Below the pieces are notes generated by a model. That model was not told the DNA's origin, made no database searches, and worked only from the letters and a program-made list of their open reading frames with translations. Positions 1-8,378 of a DNA stretch of 64,000 bases are shown here, in pieces. How positions within the stretch are numbered: the first letter of the stretch is position 1; every line of letters begins with the position of its first letter. Origin of the DNA: Gillisella vitis (GTDB taxonomy: Bacteria; Pseudomonadota; Alphaproteobacteria; Rhizobiales; Rhizobiaceae); assembly GCA_009744235.1 (NCBI GenBank), contig WPHV01000008.1, forward strand, positions 186,001-250,000, written 5' to 3'. The translations under genes were made by a program, and so were the position numbers.

Positions 1-145
1 ATTATCCGGTCACGACCATGCGGCGGATTCGGTTGATTGACGCCATCGCCAGTTAGTTATCCAAGCGCTTCAAACTCACGGACGATTCACGCTGGACTCA
101 CGATAGCAGACTAGCGTCGCGTTATGGAAACACGTAGGAAAGACT

Positions 146-340
146 ATGAGCAATAACCGTATGGTTGTAGACCATCTGAAGGCTGCATTGCTTGCGACAA
201 ACGCAGACAAGACGTTTCTTGCCTACCTCATTCAGATGGCACTGATTGAGTGCGCGACCGCTCCGCAGGTTTTTGGCTCAACACCTACTGTGAATGAGCG
301 TCGCGAGTCGACCCCTATGATCAGCCCCGTAAGACCTTAA
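146..340 (+). CDS. Small hypothetical protein, 64 aa
   Basis: A short frame starts with ATG behind an AGGAAAG-like ribosome site at about 136-142. Its N-terminal half (residues 7-37) reads as an amphipathic helix rich in Leu and Ala, resembling small uncharacterised proteins common on rhizobial genomes. The C-terminal part is low in structure and may be a run-on. No function can be assigned. It stands alone ahead of the sigma-54 activator. It may be the remnant of a longer gene. Confidence 0.4.
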   Translation: MSNNRMVVDHLKAALLATNADKTFLAYLIQMALIECATAPQVFGSTPTVNERRESTPMISPVRP

Positions 341-689
341 TTTACTGAATAAAAATGCAGCCTGGATGGGGCAAGATCGGCGCCGGTCATGCCCCTCCTT
401 CAACAATTTATCATTTAAAACAGGTATTTACTGCCTTTTCTAGCCGCCTCAATCTTCAGCGCTGTTGCACAGGCCTTCAAAAACGGCTCCACATGGAGCC
501 ACCGAAGCCCAGCTTAAAGACAGTTGCCAGCCTGCCATTGTTAGCCATTTGTTTGCCGCGAAAGCAGCCTGCCCGGCAATCGCTACGCGTGAAGAACAAG
601 ATGTCTCGAAGCATTAGGCGCTTCTGGCAATTGGGGCTATGATCTCCTTAAAGATCACGGGAGGCGGCTTTTCAAGAGCCGGTGATTTC
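341..689. other. Intergenic stretch without a clear gene
   Basis: I see no convincing coding frame here; a 95-residue open frame at 355-642 has no family resemblance and no good ribosome site. A perfect short hairpin, GGCTCCA-CA-TGGAGCC, lies at 485-500 and could be a weak terminator or an RNA structure. The promoter of the sigma-54 activator presumably lies in the last part. Confidence 0.4.
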
Positions 690-2576
690 ATGGGTTTTGC
701 CGATCACGTCAAGGAAATCGAGCGCGTCGGGCAGGGAAGCAATACGGGCCGCGACGCTATTGTGGTGGAATCCTGGAGGCGGTGCCTGGAGACCTACCAG
801 CTCGATCCGGCGCATGCGCGCGAGGCGGTCATCGTCTCTCAAACACGCCTGCGCGAACATCGTCAGCAGGCAGAGGACCTCGTGCATATCGCACGCTCTG
901 GGCTTGAGCGGCTCTACCGGCAGGTTGCCGAGCAGAATTATGTTCTGCTTCTATCCGACCGGCAGGGTGTAACCGTCGAATTTCTCGGTGATCCCTCCTT
1001 CAACAACAACCTGCGAAAGGCCGGGCTCTACCTCGGCTCGGAATGGTCCGAGCCTCTCGCTGGCACGTGCGCCGTTGGTGCCTGCCTGGCCACTGGCGAG
1101 GCTCTGACGATCCATCAGACCGACCATTTCGACATCACGCATACACCACTCTCCTGCACCGCCGCACCGATCTATGACACGCAAGGCACGTTGGCAGCGG
1201 TCCTCGATATTTCGCTCCTGAGTTCACCCATCTTGAAGACGAGCCAGAATATGGCGCGTCATCTTGTCTCGTCGACCGTGCGGCGCATCGAGCTCGCCAA
1301 TCTCATGGCGAACAGTCGACACGACCTGGTGCTGCGCTTTGCTGGTGCGCCGGAATTTCTCGATGTTGATCCAGAAGCGGCGATTTCCGTCGATGGCTCC
1401 GGCCGCATCACCGGCATGACGCATGGTGGCGCGCGGCTTCTTGCTACCTCGCGTGGGATCGACTGGCGACGGCCCGAGCTTGTGCTTGGCCAGCCGGTCG
1501 CAGATTTTTTCGAGGCTGACTTGGACGAGCTTGCTTCGCTGACACGCGCCAGCCTGCCGCAAGACCGGCGGATTGCCGTGCGGGATGGGTCGGTTCTGTT
1601 TGCCCATGCGATCGAGCCGCAACAGCGCGTGACAGGGGCGCCGCTCGTTCGAGCTCTTCGGTCACCGCCAGCCATGAACCTGCTCGGCGGCAGTGTCGAA
1701 ATCATGGACAACCTTCGCCGCAAGATCGCCAAGCTCGCACCGAGCGCACTGCCGATCCTGCTTCAAGGTGAGACCGGAACCGGCAAGGAATATCTGGGGC
1801 GCATTATCCACGAGGTGAGCGGATTGTCAGGCCGCTTCGTTGCGGTCAATTGCGCAGCGATCCCTGAACAACTGATCGAAAGCGAATTGTTCGGCTATTT
1901 GCCAGGCGCCTTCACCGGCGCCCTTGCCAAGGGACGAAAGGGGTTGGTCGAGGAAGCGGTGGGCGGAACCCTGTTCCTCGACGAAATCGGCGATATGCCA
2001 TACGCTGCGCAAAGCAGGTTGCTCAGGGTTCTGGCCGAGGGTGAGGTCCTGCCGGTTGGTGGCTCGGTGGCGCGCAAGGTGGAGTTTCGTGTCGTGTCTG
2101 CGTCGCATCGGTCTTTGGCCGACATGGTCGCAACCGGCGCATTCCGGCAAGACCTCTATTACAGGCTGAATGCAGCCGTACTATCCCTTCCACGGCTTTG
2201 TGAGCGCGGCGACCTGCCATGGCTGCTCGACAAGTTGCTCGAAAAACATGCTCCGGCGGACCGATCGCTCAGGCTTTCAGACACTGCCCGCCATTTGATC
2301 CTCAATCATCGCTGGCCAGGCAATATCCGCGAGCTGGACAATACGATCGCCTTTGCCGCAGCGCTGTGCGACGATGGACTGATTGAGGTAACGGACCTTC
2401 CAGAACAGCTTGCTGCCAGTGTGCAACTGCCTGGCGACGACAGCCCTGAAGCCGAACTTCGCGCTGTGCTCGCTGCCTGCCATGGCAATATTTCCGAGGC
2501 GGCGCGGCGCCTCGGCATTGATCGCACCACCATGCATCGCCGTATGCGCAGGTTCGGCATAGACAGGCCGCATTGA
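690..2576 (+). CDS. Sigma-54-dependent activator, AcoR-like (GAF, AAA+, Fis HTH)
   Basis: Enhancer-binding activator that would remodel RNA polymerase carrying sigma-54 at the promoter of the next gene. The N-terminal third holds a GAF-like sensor (about residues 60-200). The AAA+ domain has Walker A GETGTGKE (from residue 360), the sigma-54-contacting GAFTGA loop (from 406) and Walker B LFLDEIGD (from 428). A Fis-type HTH closes the protein (NISEAARRLGIDRTTMHRRM, from 600). The open frame extends upstream to 639, but the ATG at 690 opens the conserved region, so 690 is chosen with moderate certainty. Domain order matches acetoin/alcohol regulators of the AcoR group. The inducer is unknown; an alcohol or ketone handled by the two following enzymes is the simple guess. 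Confidence 0.9.
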   Translation: MGFADHVKEIERVGQGSNTGRDAIVVESWRRCLETYQLDPAHAREAVIVSQTRLREHRQQAEDLVHIARSGLERLYRQVAEQNYVLLLSDRQGVTVEFLGDPSFNNNLRKAGLYLGSEWSEPLAGTCAVGACLATGEALTIHQTDHFDITHTPLSCTAAPIYDTQGTLAAVLDISLLSSPILKTSQNMARHLVSSTVRRIELANLMANSRHDLVLRFAGAPEFLDVDPEAAISVDGSGRITGMTHGGARLLATSRGIDWRRPELVLGQPVADFFEADLDELASLTRASLPQDRRIAVRDGSVLFAHAIEPQQRVTGAPLVRALRSPPAMNLLGGSVEIMDNLRRKIAKLAPSALPILLQGETGTGKEYLGRIIHEVSGLSGRFVAVNCAAIPEQLIESELFGYLPGAFTGALAKGRKGLVEEAVGGTLFLDEIGDMPYAAQSRLLRVLAEGEVLPVGGSVARKVEFRVVSASHRSLADMVATGAFRQDLYYRLNAAVLSLPRLCERGDLPWLLDKLLEKHAPADRSLRLSDTARHLILNHRWPGNIRELDNTIAFAAALCDDGLIEVTDLPEQLAASVQLPGDDSPEAELRAVLAACHGNISEAARRLGIDRTTMHRRMRRFGIDRPH

Positions 2577-2586
2577 GCACCCGGAC

Positions 2587-2625
2587 TGTGGTCTGCGCCA
2601 CACCTGTCGCGCCACAGCTGTGGCG
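2587..2625. promoter_or_regulatory. Candidate enhancer sites for the AcoR-like activator
   Basis: Two dyads lie between the activator and the dehydrogenase: TGTGG-N6-CCACA at 2587-2602, and a perfect 16-bp palindrome CGCCACAGCTGTGGCG at 2610-2625. The block CGCCACA recurs 14 bases apart. They sit about 70-100 bp upstream of the -24 element, a normal distance for a sigma-54 upstream activating sequence. Binding by the neighbouring activator is inference. Confidence 0.6.
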
Positions 2626-2688
2626 TCGCCAAACCTGCCCCGCCTCGAAAACTGAATAATTCCAGTCCTTCGCCCTGCCAGGAGCCAC

Positions 2689-2704
2689 TGGCACGAGCAT
2701 TGCT
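2689..2704 (+). promoter_or_regulatory. Sigma-54 (-24/-12) promoter
   Basis: TGGCACGAGCATTGCT matches the consensus TGGCACG-N4-TTGCW exactly. The GG at 2690-2691 and GC at 2702-2703 are twelve bases apart, as required. It lies 37 bases upstream of the dehydrogenase start and directly downstream of a sigma-54 activator gene, so dehydrogenase and monooxygenase are very likely sigma-54-transcribed. Confidence 0.88.
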
Positions 2705-2740
2705 CTTCTCTTGGCATCGACAGCAGCCAAGGGAGGAAAC

Positions 2741-3814
2741 ATGCGCGCGCTCCGATTCCATGCAGCCAAGGATTTGCGACTGGACGACATTGCCGAGCCG
2801 AAGCGGCCGGGACCGGGCCAGGTTCTGGTCCGTAATCGCTTCGTCGGGATTTGTGGTACGGATCTTCACGAATACAGCTACGGCCCGATCTTCATCCCGA
2901 CCGAGCCGCACTCCTTCACCGGCGCACATGGCCCGCAAGTGCTCGGCCATGAATTCGGCGGCGTGGTCGAGGCGATTGGCGAGGACGTGACGACGGTCAC
3001 TGTTGGCGACCGCGTATCCATCCAGCCCCTCGTCATGCCAAGGTCCGGCGACTATTTCGCCGATCGCGGCCTTTTCCACTTAAGCACGCAGTTAGCGCTG
3101 GTGGGCTTGAGCTGGGATGGCGGCGGCATGGCTGAAGCAGCGCTCGTCAACGACTACAATGTTCAGAAAATCCCGGACGAGATGTCTGATGAAGAGGCAG
3201 CCCTGGTCGAGCCAACGGCGGTTGCTGTCTATGCCTGCGATCGCGCCGGCGTAACGGCTGGCACAAGCGTGCTCGTAACGGGCGCTGGTCCCATCGGCAT
3301 GCTGACGCTGCTCGCCGCCCGCGCGGCGGGCGCCACCCAGCTTTTTGTGTCCGACCTCAATGACTCCAGGCTCGCGCTTGCGAAAGGGGTGTTGCCCGAT
3401 GTCATCGCGATTAACCCTCAGCGCGACAATGTCGGCGATGCCGTCCGCTTGCAAACGGAAGGCAAGGTCGGCTGCGATGTCGCCATCGAATGCGTGGGCA
3501 ACGAACATGCGCTGAAGGCCTGCGTCGACGCCGTGCGCAAACAAGGCGTCGTGGTCCAGACCGGGCTGCATCCGCATGAAAATCCGATCGACTGGTTCCA
3601 AGTGACATTCAAAGATCTGGAAATCAAAGGCTCCTGGGCATACCCGACACACTATTGGCCACGCGTCATCAGGCTGATTGCTTCCGGTCTGCTTCCGGCA
3701 ACGAAGATCGTTACCAAGCGCGTCACCCTCGACACAGCTGTCAAAGAAGGCTTCGACGTCCTGCTCGACCCGGCGGGAGCCCAACTCAAGATCCTGATCG
3801 ATCTTTCGAAATAG
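2741..3814 (+). CDS. Zn-type alcohol dehydrogenase (butanediol dehydrogenase-like)
   Basis: Medium-chain NAD(P)-dependent dehydrogenase of 357 residues, expected to oxidise a secondary alcohol or diol to a ketone in the cytoplasm. Seen are the catalytic zinc ligand region GICGTDLHEY, GHEFGG, and the Rossmann motif VLVTGAGPIGM. The usual four-cysteine structural-zinc lobe is absent; the segment following SIQPLV carries no cysteine cluster. The start at 2741 is set by AAGGGAGGAAAC just upstream; the frame runs open from 2711. It lies behind the sigma-54 promoter and 115 bases ahead of a flavin monooxygenase. Together they suggest alcohol to ketone to ester chemistry. The substrate cannot be read from sequence. 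Confidence 0.85.
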   Translation: MRALRFHAAKDLRLDDIAEPKRPGPGQVLVRNRFVGICGTDLHEYSYGPIFIPTEPHSFTGAHGPQVLGHEFGGVVEAIGEDVTTVTVGDRVSIQPLVMPRSGDYFADRGLFHLSTQLALVGLSWDGGGMAEAALVNDYNVQKIPDEMSDEEAALVEPTAVAVYACDRAGVTAGTSVLVTGAGPIGMLTLLAARAAGATQLFVSDLNDSRLALAKGVLPDVIAINPQRDNVGDAVRLQTEGKVGCDVAIECVGNEHALKACVDAVRKQGVVVQTGLHPHENPIDWFQVTFKDLEIKGSWAYPTHYWPRVIRLIASGLLPATKIVTKRVTLDTAVKEGFDVLLDPAGAQLKILIDLSK

Positions 3815-3929
3815 CGTCGTGGCCAACGCCTGTTGCGGGAGAGGAGCCCGGGCAGGCGATGGCCGCTTCGAAAGGCGCCTGGAGGGGCGCTTCATCACCG
3901 ATGACACAAGCACTACGGAGGAGAAGACC

Positions 3930-5732
3930 ATGCTTGATATCAGCCCGGCCACGAAAATAGACACGGCTCTGTCGAAGCTCGGCAAAGCGCTTGAAAGCGG
4001 CGACATTGATGCCGCCGTCAATTTGTTCCAGACCGATTGCTATTGGCGCGATCTGGTGACATTCACCTGGAACCTTAAGACACTCGAGGGTCAAGAGCAG
4101 ATCCGAGAGATGCTGAAGAGCCAGCTTACCGCCATCACACCCTCGAATTTCGTGCAGGATCCGAAAGAGCCCGCCGCTGATGCTGGTGGGATCACTGACG
4201 GCTGGTTTGAGTTCGAGACGGACGTCGCGCGCGGCTACGGACATATTCGCCTGAAAGACGGACTGATCTGGACCTTCTTGACCACCATGACCGAATTGAA
4301 GGGCCATGAAGAGCCGAAAGGCATCCGGCGCCAGATGGGCGCCGAGCATGGCCATGACCGCAACCGCATGACCTGGAAAGAAAAGCGCGAGACCGAGGCC
4401 GCGGAGCTGGGCTATTCGGCGCAACCCTATGTCGTTATCATCGGTGGCGGGCAGGGAGGCATTGCACTTGGCGCACGGCTTCGTCAGCTGGGTGTGCCGA
4501 CAATCATCATCGAGAAGAACGAGCGCCCGGGCGACAGCTGGCGCAAGCGCTACAAGTCGCTCTGCCTGCATGACCCGGTGTGGTACGATCACCTGCCTTA
4601 CATTCCCTTCCCGGAAAACTGGCCTGTCTTCACCCCGAAGGACAAAGTCGGCGACTGGCTGGAAATGTACACCAAGGTCATGGAGTTGAACTACTGGAGC
4701 TCCACGACCTGCAAGTCGGCGCAATTCAATGAAGTCACAAACGAATGGACAGTCATTGTCGACCGCGCCGGCAAGGAGGTCGTGCTCAAGCCAAAGCAGC
4801 TGGTGCTGGCGACGGGCATGTCGGGTAAGGCCAATGTGCCAAAATTCCCCGGTCAGGATGTGTTCAAGGGTGAACAGCAGCATTCCTCGCAGCATCCGGG
4901 GCCGGACGCCTATGCTGGCAGAAAAGTTGTGGTGATCGGTTCCAACAATTCCGCCCACGATATCTGCGCAGCGCTCTGGGAAGCCGGCGCCGATGTCACC
5001 ATGCTGCAACGATCATCCACCCATATTGTCAAATCCGGTTCACTGATGGAGATCGGTCTTGGCGATCTCTATTCGGAGAGGGCGGTTCAGGGCGGCATGA
5101 CCACGCGTAAGGCCGACCTGATTTTTGCGTCCCTACCCTACCGGATCATGCATGAGTTCCAGATCCCGATTTACAACAGGATTCGTGAACAGGATGCGGA
5201 TTTTTATAAGGCGCTGGAAGAGGCTGGTTTCATGCTGGATTTCGGCGACGACGAGTCTGGCCTGTTCATGAAATATCTGCGGCGTGGATCAGGCTATTAC
5301 ATCGATGTCGGCGCCTGTGATCTGGTGATTGACGGCTCGATCAAGCTCAAATCCGGCGTGGAAGTCTCGCATTTGACCGAAAACGCCGTCGTGCTGAAGG
5401 ATGGTACCCAGTTGCCAGCGGATCTCGTGGTCTATGCCACCGGCTATGGCTCGATGAACGGCTGGGCGGCCGATCTCATTTCGCGCGACGTCGCTGACAA
5501 AATCGGCAAATGTTGGGGGCTCGGCTCCGATACGACTAAGGACCCCGGTCCCTGGGAGGGCGAACAACGCAACATGTGGAAGCCGACGCAACAGGACGCA
5601 CTGTGGTTCCACGGCGGCAACCTGCACCAGTCACGGCACTATTCGCAATATCTATCACTGCAGCTGAAAGCTCGTCAGGTCGGTATCGATACGCCCGTCT
5701 ATGGCATGACCAGACCGCATCATCTGTCGTAA
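3930..5732 (+). CDS. Flavin-containing monooxygenase, Baeyer-Villiger-like, with N-terminal SnoaL/NTF2-like domain
   Basis: A 600-residue NAD(P)H-dependent flavoprotein. Residues about 1-140 resemble a SnoaL/NTF2-like fold, as in a known FMO subgroup. The FAD-binding motif VVIIGGGQGG starts near residue 168. A FMO/BVMO-type segment FKGEQQHSSQHPG lies near 311, and the NADPH-binding VVVIGSNNSAHD near 333. The start at 3930 follows ACGGAGGAGAAGACC; an upstream in-frame start at 3819 lacks a site and would add low-quality residues. It probably oxygenates the ketone formed by the upstream dehydrogenase. No esterase or lactonase is encoded beside it, so the downstream step is elsewhere or the substrate differs. 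N- or S-oxygenation is an alternative. Confidence 0.85.
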   Translation: MLDISPATKIDTALSKLGKALESGDIDAAVNLFQTDCYWRDLVTFTWNLKTLEGQEQIREMLKSQLTAITPSNFVQDPKEPAADAGGITDGWFEFETDVARGYGHIRLKDGLIWTFLTTMTELKGHEEPKGIRRQMGAEHGHDRNRMTWKEKRETEAAELGYSAQPYVVIIGGGQGGIALGARLRQLGVPTIIIEKNERPGDSWRKRYKSLCLHDPVWYDHLPYIPFPENWPVFTPKDKVGDWLEMYTKVMELNYWSSTTCKSAQFNEVTNEWTVIVDRAGKEVVLKPKQLVLATGMSGKANVPKFPGQDVFKGEQQHSSQHPGPDAYAGRKVVVIGSNNSAHDICAALWEAGADVTMLQRSSTHIVKSGSLMEIGLGDLYSERAVQGGMTTRKADLIFASLPYRIMHEFQIPIYNRIREQDADFYKALEEAGFMLDFGDDESGLFMKYLRRGSGYYIDVGACDLVIDGSIKLKSGVEVSHLTENAVVLKDGTQLPADLVVYATGYGSMNGWAADLISRDVADKIGKCWGLGSDTTKDPGPWEGEQRNMWKPTQQDALWFHGGNLHQSRHYSQYLSLQLKARQVGIDTPVYGMTRPHHLS

Positions 5733-5736
5733 AGCC

Positions 5737-5771
5737 CATAGGGGGCGCCAGCCTGGCTGGTGCCCCCTATG
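5737..5771 (+). terminator. Strong hairpin terminator after the monooxygenase
   Basis: Arms CATAGGGGGCGCCAGCC and GGCTGGTGCCCCCTATG pair over 17 positions with one G-T wobble and almost no loop, beginning four bases after the stop codon. No U tract follows, so termination may be hairpin-based or processing-linked. Confidence 0.65.
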
Positions 5772-6033
5772 ATTGGTCCTGTAAGGTTGTGATTTGCGGA
5801 AATGAAATAGAGATCGGGTAGGGTGGCGATCGGAGCCGATGACGCAGCGCTTTCGTTGCAATTTTGCAAGTAAAATCAGTTGCCTATCACCTTTTCAAAC
5901 GAGGCCAACCATCTGTGCTGGTTCACATCTTTATGCCATGACCATCGTCAGACGGATCGCACGCCAATGATGATTTCTCGGGCAGACTCTTAGATTTTAA
6001 GGGGAATTTCAAATCCATGTCCGGAGCACCCGC

Positions 6034-6708
6034 TCACGCTTCGACCGAAAATCCTTTAGCCCTCAGCACGGGCTCAAGATTACTGACTTCAATGACCGAC
6101 TTCCCCGCCTTATAAGCGGCAATATAGCCAGCTTCAGCATCTTCCCGGGCTTGGGCAAGTGCGGCAACATCCATCGCCTCCTGTCGGCGGACCACCACCA
6201 GACCGTCGGCATCACCGACGATAATGTCGCCCGGAAAAACAAGCTCACCGCCAATGACAATCGGGTCGTTCACTGCGGTCAAGGTTTCCTTCACTGTTCC
6301 CTTGATGCAAACACTGAGCGAGAATACTGGGAAACCAAGATCTCGAAGCTGCAAGGTATCGCGCACGCCCGTGTCGGTCACCAGGCCACCAATGCCTTTG
6401 GCGAGGCAGGCATTGGCCAGAACATCCCCGAATGACCCCGCCTCCTCGTATTCGCCCCCGGATACCACGATGATGTCGCCCGGTTGCGCATAATTGATCG
6501 CCAGTTGCAGCATGATGTTGTCGCGTGGAGCAGACTTGACCGTGAAAGCAGGCCCGCAAAGCTTCATGCGGTAATCAACTGGCTTGATGCGGGAGGAAAG
6601 CGCACCGCGACGGCCTTGCGCCTCATGGAGGGTCGCAGGCGAAAATTTCGCAATCGCATCAATCTCTTCCTGGCTTGGACGCTCGGGAATTTTCTTAATG
6701 TGGATCAT
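6034..6708 (-). CDS. RraA-family protein, probable 4-hydroxy-4-methyl-2-oxoglutarate / oxaloacetate aldolase-decarboxylase
   Basis: A 224-residue member of the RraA/HMG aldolase family. The family signature is clear: GLVTDTGVRD (the G-x20-R-D metal and substrate site) near residue 115, and DADGLVVV near 170. Such enzymes cleave or decarboxylate 2-oxo diacids with a divalent metal; true RraA inhibits RNase E and is shorter. It is divergent from a LysR regulator with a shared 154-base control region containing an inverted repeat, so LysR control is likely. Start has GAGGTT eight bases upstream. It may feed pyruvate or oxaloacetate to central metabolism. Confidence 0.8.
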   Translation of the reverse strand: MIHIKKIPERPSQEEIDAIAKFSPATLHEAQGRRGALSSRIKPVDYRMKLCGPAFTVKSAPRDNIMLQLAINYAQPGDIIVVSGGEYEEAGSFGDVLANACLAKGIGGLVTDTGVRDTLQLRDLGFPVFSLSVCIKGTVKETLTAVNDPIVIGGELVFPGDIIVGDADGLVVVRRQEAMDVAALAQAREDAEAGYIAAYKAGKSVIEVSNLEPVLRAKGFSVEA

Positions 6709-6830
6709 GGCAACCTCAAAACACCTTTGTTCGACAGGGCGAAACGGCGCAGGTTAACCCCAGCCCTTTCGCGATCTCCTCCGTTTTAAGAGGCTTGCGC
6801 TATGCCAACAAATATATATTGACGATATTT

Positions 6831-6851
6831 GATATATGAATTCTGTATATC
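6831..6851. promoter_or_regulatory. Candidate LysR operator between the aldolase and regulator genes
   Basis: The inverted repeat GATATA-N9-TATATC (21 bp) surrounds GAATTC in an AT-rich block. It has the size and T-N11-A character of LysR sites, and it lies in the divergent region just ahead of the chosen TTG start of the regulator. Confidence 0.5.
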
Positions 6852-6862
6852 AGGAGGCCGGC

Positions 6863-7783
6863 TTGGCATTGGATGTGACAAAAATGCGCTATTTTACGCG
6901 CATTGCGGAGTTGGGTTCCTTTACCCGTGCCGCCAGTGAACTGGGCGTAGCCCAACCAGCGCTGAGCCTGCATGTGCGCGCGTTGGAAGAGCAACTGGGG
7001 CTGCAATTGCTCAACCGCACCTCGCGTGGCGTTGTGGTAACGGAGGCAGGCCAAACGCTGCTGGTCCATGCTCAGGCAATCCTTCGGGCGATAGAGCAGG
7101 CCGAAGCCGCAACGCGGGAGCAGGCGAAATATCCAAGTGGTGATGTCTCGCTTGGTATTCTGAGCTCGCTGTCTCCCATTCTCTCCATTCCGGTTCTGGA
7201 AGCATGTGACCGCCGTTTTCCAAAAATCCGCCTGACGATCAGCGAGGGCGATAGCCAGACCCTGCGCACAGCGACCGATACCCATGCGCATGATCTGGCC
7301 GTGAACCTTCTGGATGTGGCCAAACCGACCGCAGTGCCTTTGTTTGATGAGCGGCTCTATGCCGTCGGGCCTCTGAATGCCTTTACCCAAAGGCAGAATG
7401 ATTTGCCGCTCCGCGACGCTTTGAGCCTTCCGCTGATCATGCCCTCGCAGCGTCATGGGATTCGCATTCTTTTGGAAAAGCAGGCCCTTATTCTTGGTCA
7501 GAAAATCAATATTGTTCGGGTGATCGAGGGAGTGGCCAGCACCAAAGCGGCGATCCGTGCCGGGTTGGGATTGACCATTCTGGGTCGGGGAGCCGTCTAC
7601 GCCGATCATCAGGCAAGACAACTCTCGGTCATTCCACTGAGGGCACCGGAGCTGTTTCGACGCCTTGTGCTGGATATGCCGGTCAATCACCCCCCGACCA
7701 AGGCGGTTCTTGAGGTGAGACATATCCTGATGGAGGTCATCAAGCGTCTTGGTGGAGAGGGCCATTGGAGCTGTCTCGCCTGA
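6863..7783 (+). CDS. LysR-family transcriptional regulator
   Basis: Regulator of 306 residues with an N-terminal winged HTH (FTRIAELGSFTRAASELGVA) and a two-lobed effector domain. I choose the TTG at 6863 because AGGAGG sits at 6852-6857 with five bases of spacing. The ATG at 6836 has no ribosome site and falls inside the inverted repeat that looks like the operator. It is divergent from the RraA-family aldolase and precedes the biotin carboxylase/Pxp operon by 175 bases, so it may regulate either or both. The inducer is unknown. Confidence 0.85.
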   Translation: MALDVTKMRYFTRIAELGSFTRAASELGVAQPALSLHVRALEEQLGLQLLNRTSRGVVVTEAGQTLLVHAQAILRAIEQAEAATREQAKYPSGDVSLGILSSLSPILSIPVLEACDRRFPKIRLTISEGDSQTLRTATDTHAHDLAVNLLDVAKPTAVPLFDERLYAVGPLNAFTQRQNDLPLRDALSLPLIMPSQRHGIRILLEKQALILGQKINIVRVIEGVASTKAAIRAGLGLTILGRGAVYADHQARQLSVIPLRAPELFRRLVLDMPVNHPPTKAVLEVRHILMEVIKRLGGEGHWSCLA

Positions 7784-7958
7784 GAACTGCGCCCCGCTTT
7801 TCCATGGTGGGCGCGCACCATTCAAACTTTGTTTGCCCCCATCACAGGAAGGGTCGTGCTAGCTGTTTTTGAACGTCTTTAAGGATCAACCCTGCTGAAA
7901 CGCAATTGCTCTGGCCTCTGAAGACGGCATGATGACACTATCACAGCCGGTGGTTTGA

Positions 7959-8378
7959 ATGGATCTCGATAAGATCAAGACGCTCATAGACTTTGTTGGA
8001 CAATCGCGCATTTCGCAGTTGAGCGTCACCGAAAACGGCACGACAGTTCGGATTTCCCATTACGCACAGGCCCAGGATGCCGCCGCAATCGGCCAAAAAG
8101 ACAGCGTGGGGGAGACACCAAATCCATCAGCCAGTGGCAGTGCCGATACCGTGTCTTCGCCCGTGTTTGGCATCTTTCACCGCGCTCCCAATCCCGGAGC
8201 GAACCCCTTTGTTTCGGTTGGCGATCAGGTGGAGGTGGGCCAGAGCCTGTTCATCATTGAAGCGATGAAAGTGTTTAACACCATCACAGCAGAGCGTGCA
8301 GGCAAGGTTGTTCGCATCCTTGCTGGGGACGGCCAAGAGGTGGATGCCGGGCAGCCCGTGCTGGAGATTGCCGGATGA
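7959..8378 (+). CDS. Biotin carboxyl carrier protein (AccB-like)
   Basis: Biotinylated carrier of 139 residues. The biotin attachment motif EAMKV is intact with the lysine at residue 104, in a C-terminal biotinyl domain (about 65-139) preceded by a Ser/Ala/Pro linker and a short N-terminal helix region. It opens a translationally coupled operon: its stop overlaps the start of the biotin carboxylase by four bases. Because PxpB, PxpC and PxpA follow, this is probably not the housekeeping acetyl-CoA carboxylase subunit but the carrier of a dedicated amide/lactam carboxylase. That assignment is inference. Confidence 0.88.
   Translation: MDLDKIKTLIDFVGQSRISQLSVTENGTTVRISHYAQAQDAAAIGQKDSVGETPNPSASGSADTVSSPVFGIFHRAPNPGANPFVSVGDQVEVGQSLFIIEAMKVFNTITAERAGKVVRILAGDGQEVDAGQPVLEIAG

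Noticed and set aside
355..642. 95-codon frame ahead of the sigma-54 activator
   Set aside because: No conserved feature and poor start; overlaps the likely promoter region.
2306..3079. Long minus-strand frames opposite the sigma-54 activator and dehydrogenase
   Set aside because: They lie within well-supported plus-strand genes, have unusual Arg/Ser-rich composition and no ribosome site; they are shadows of GC-rich coding sequence.
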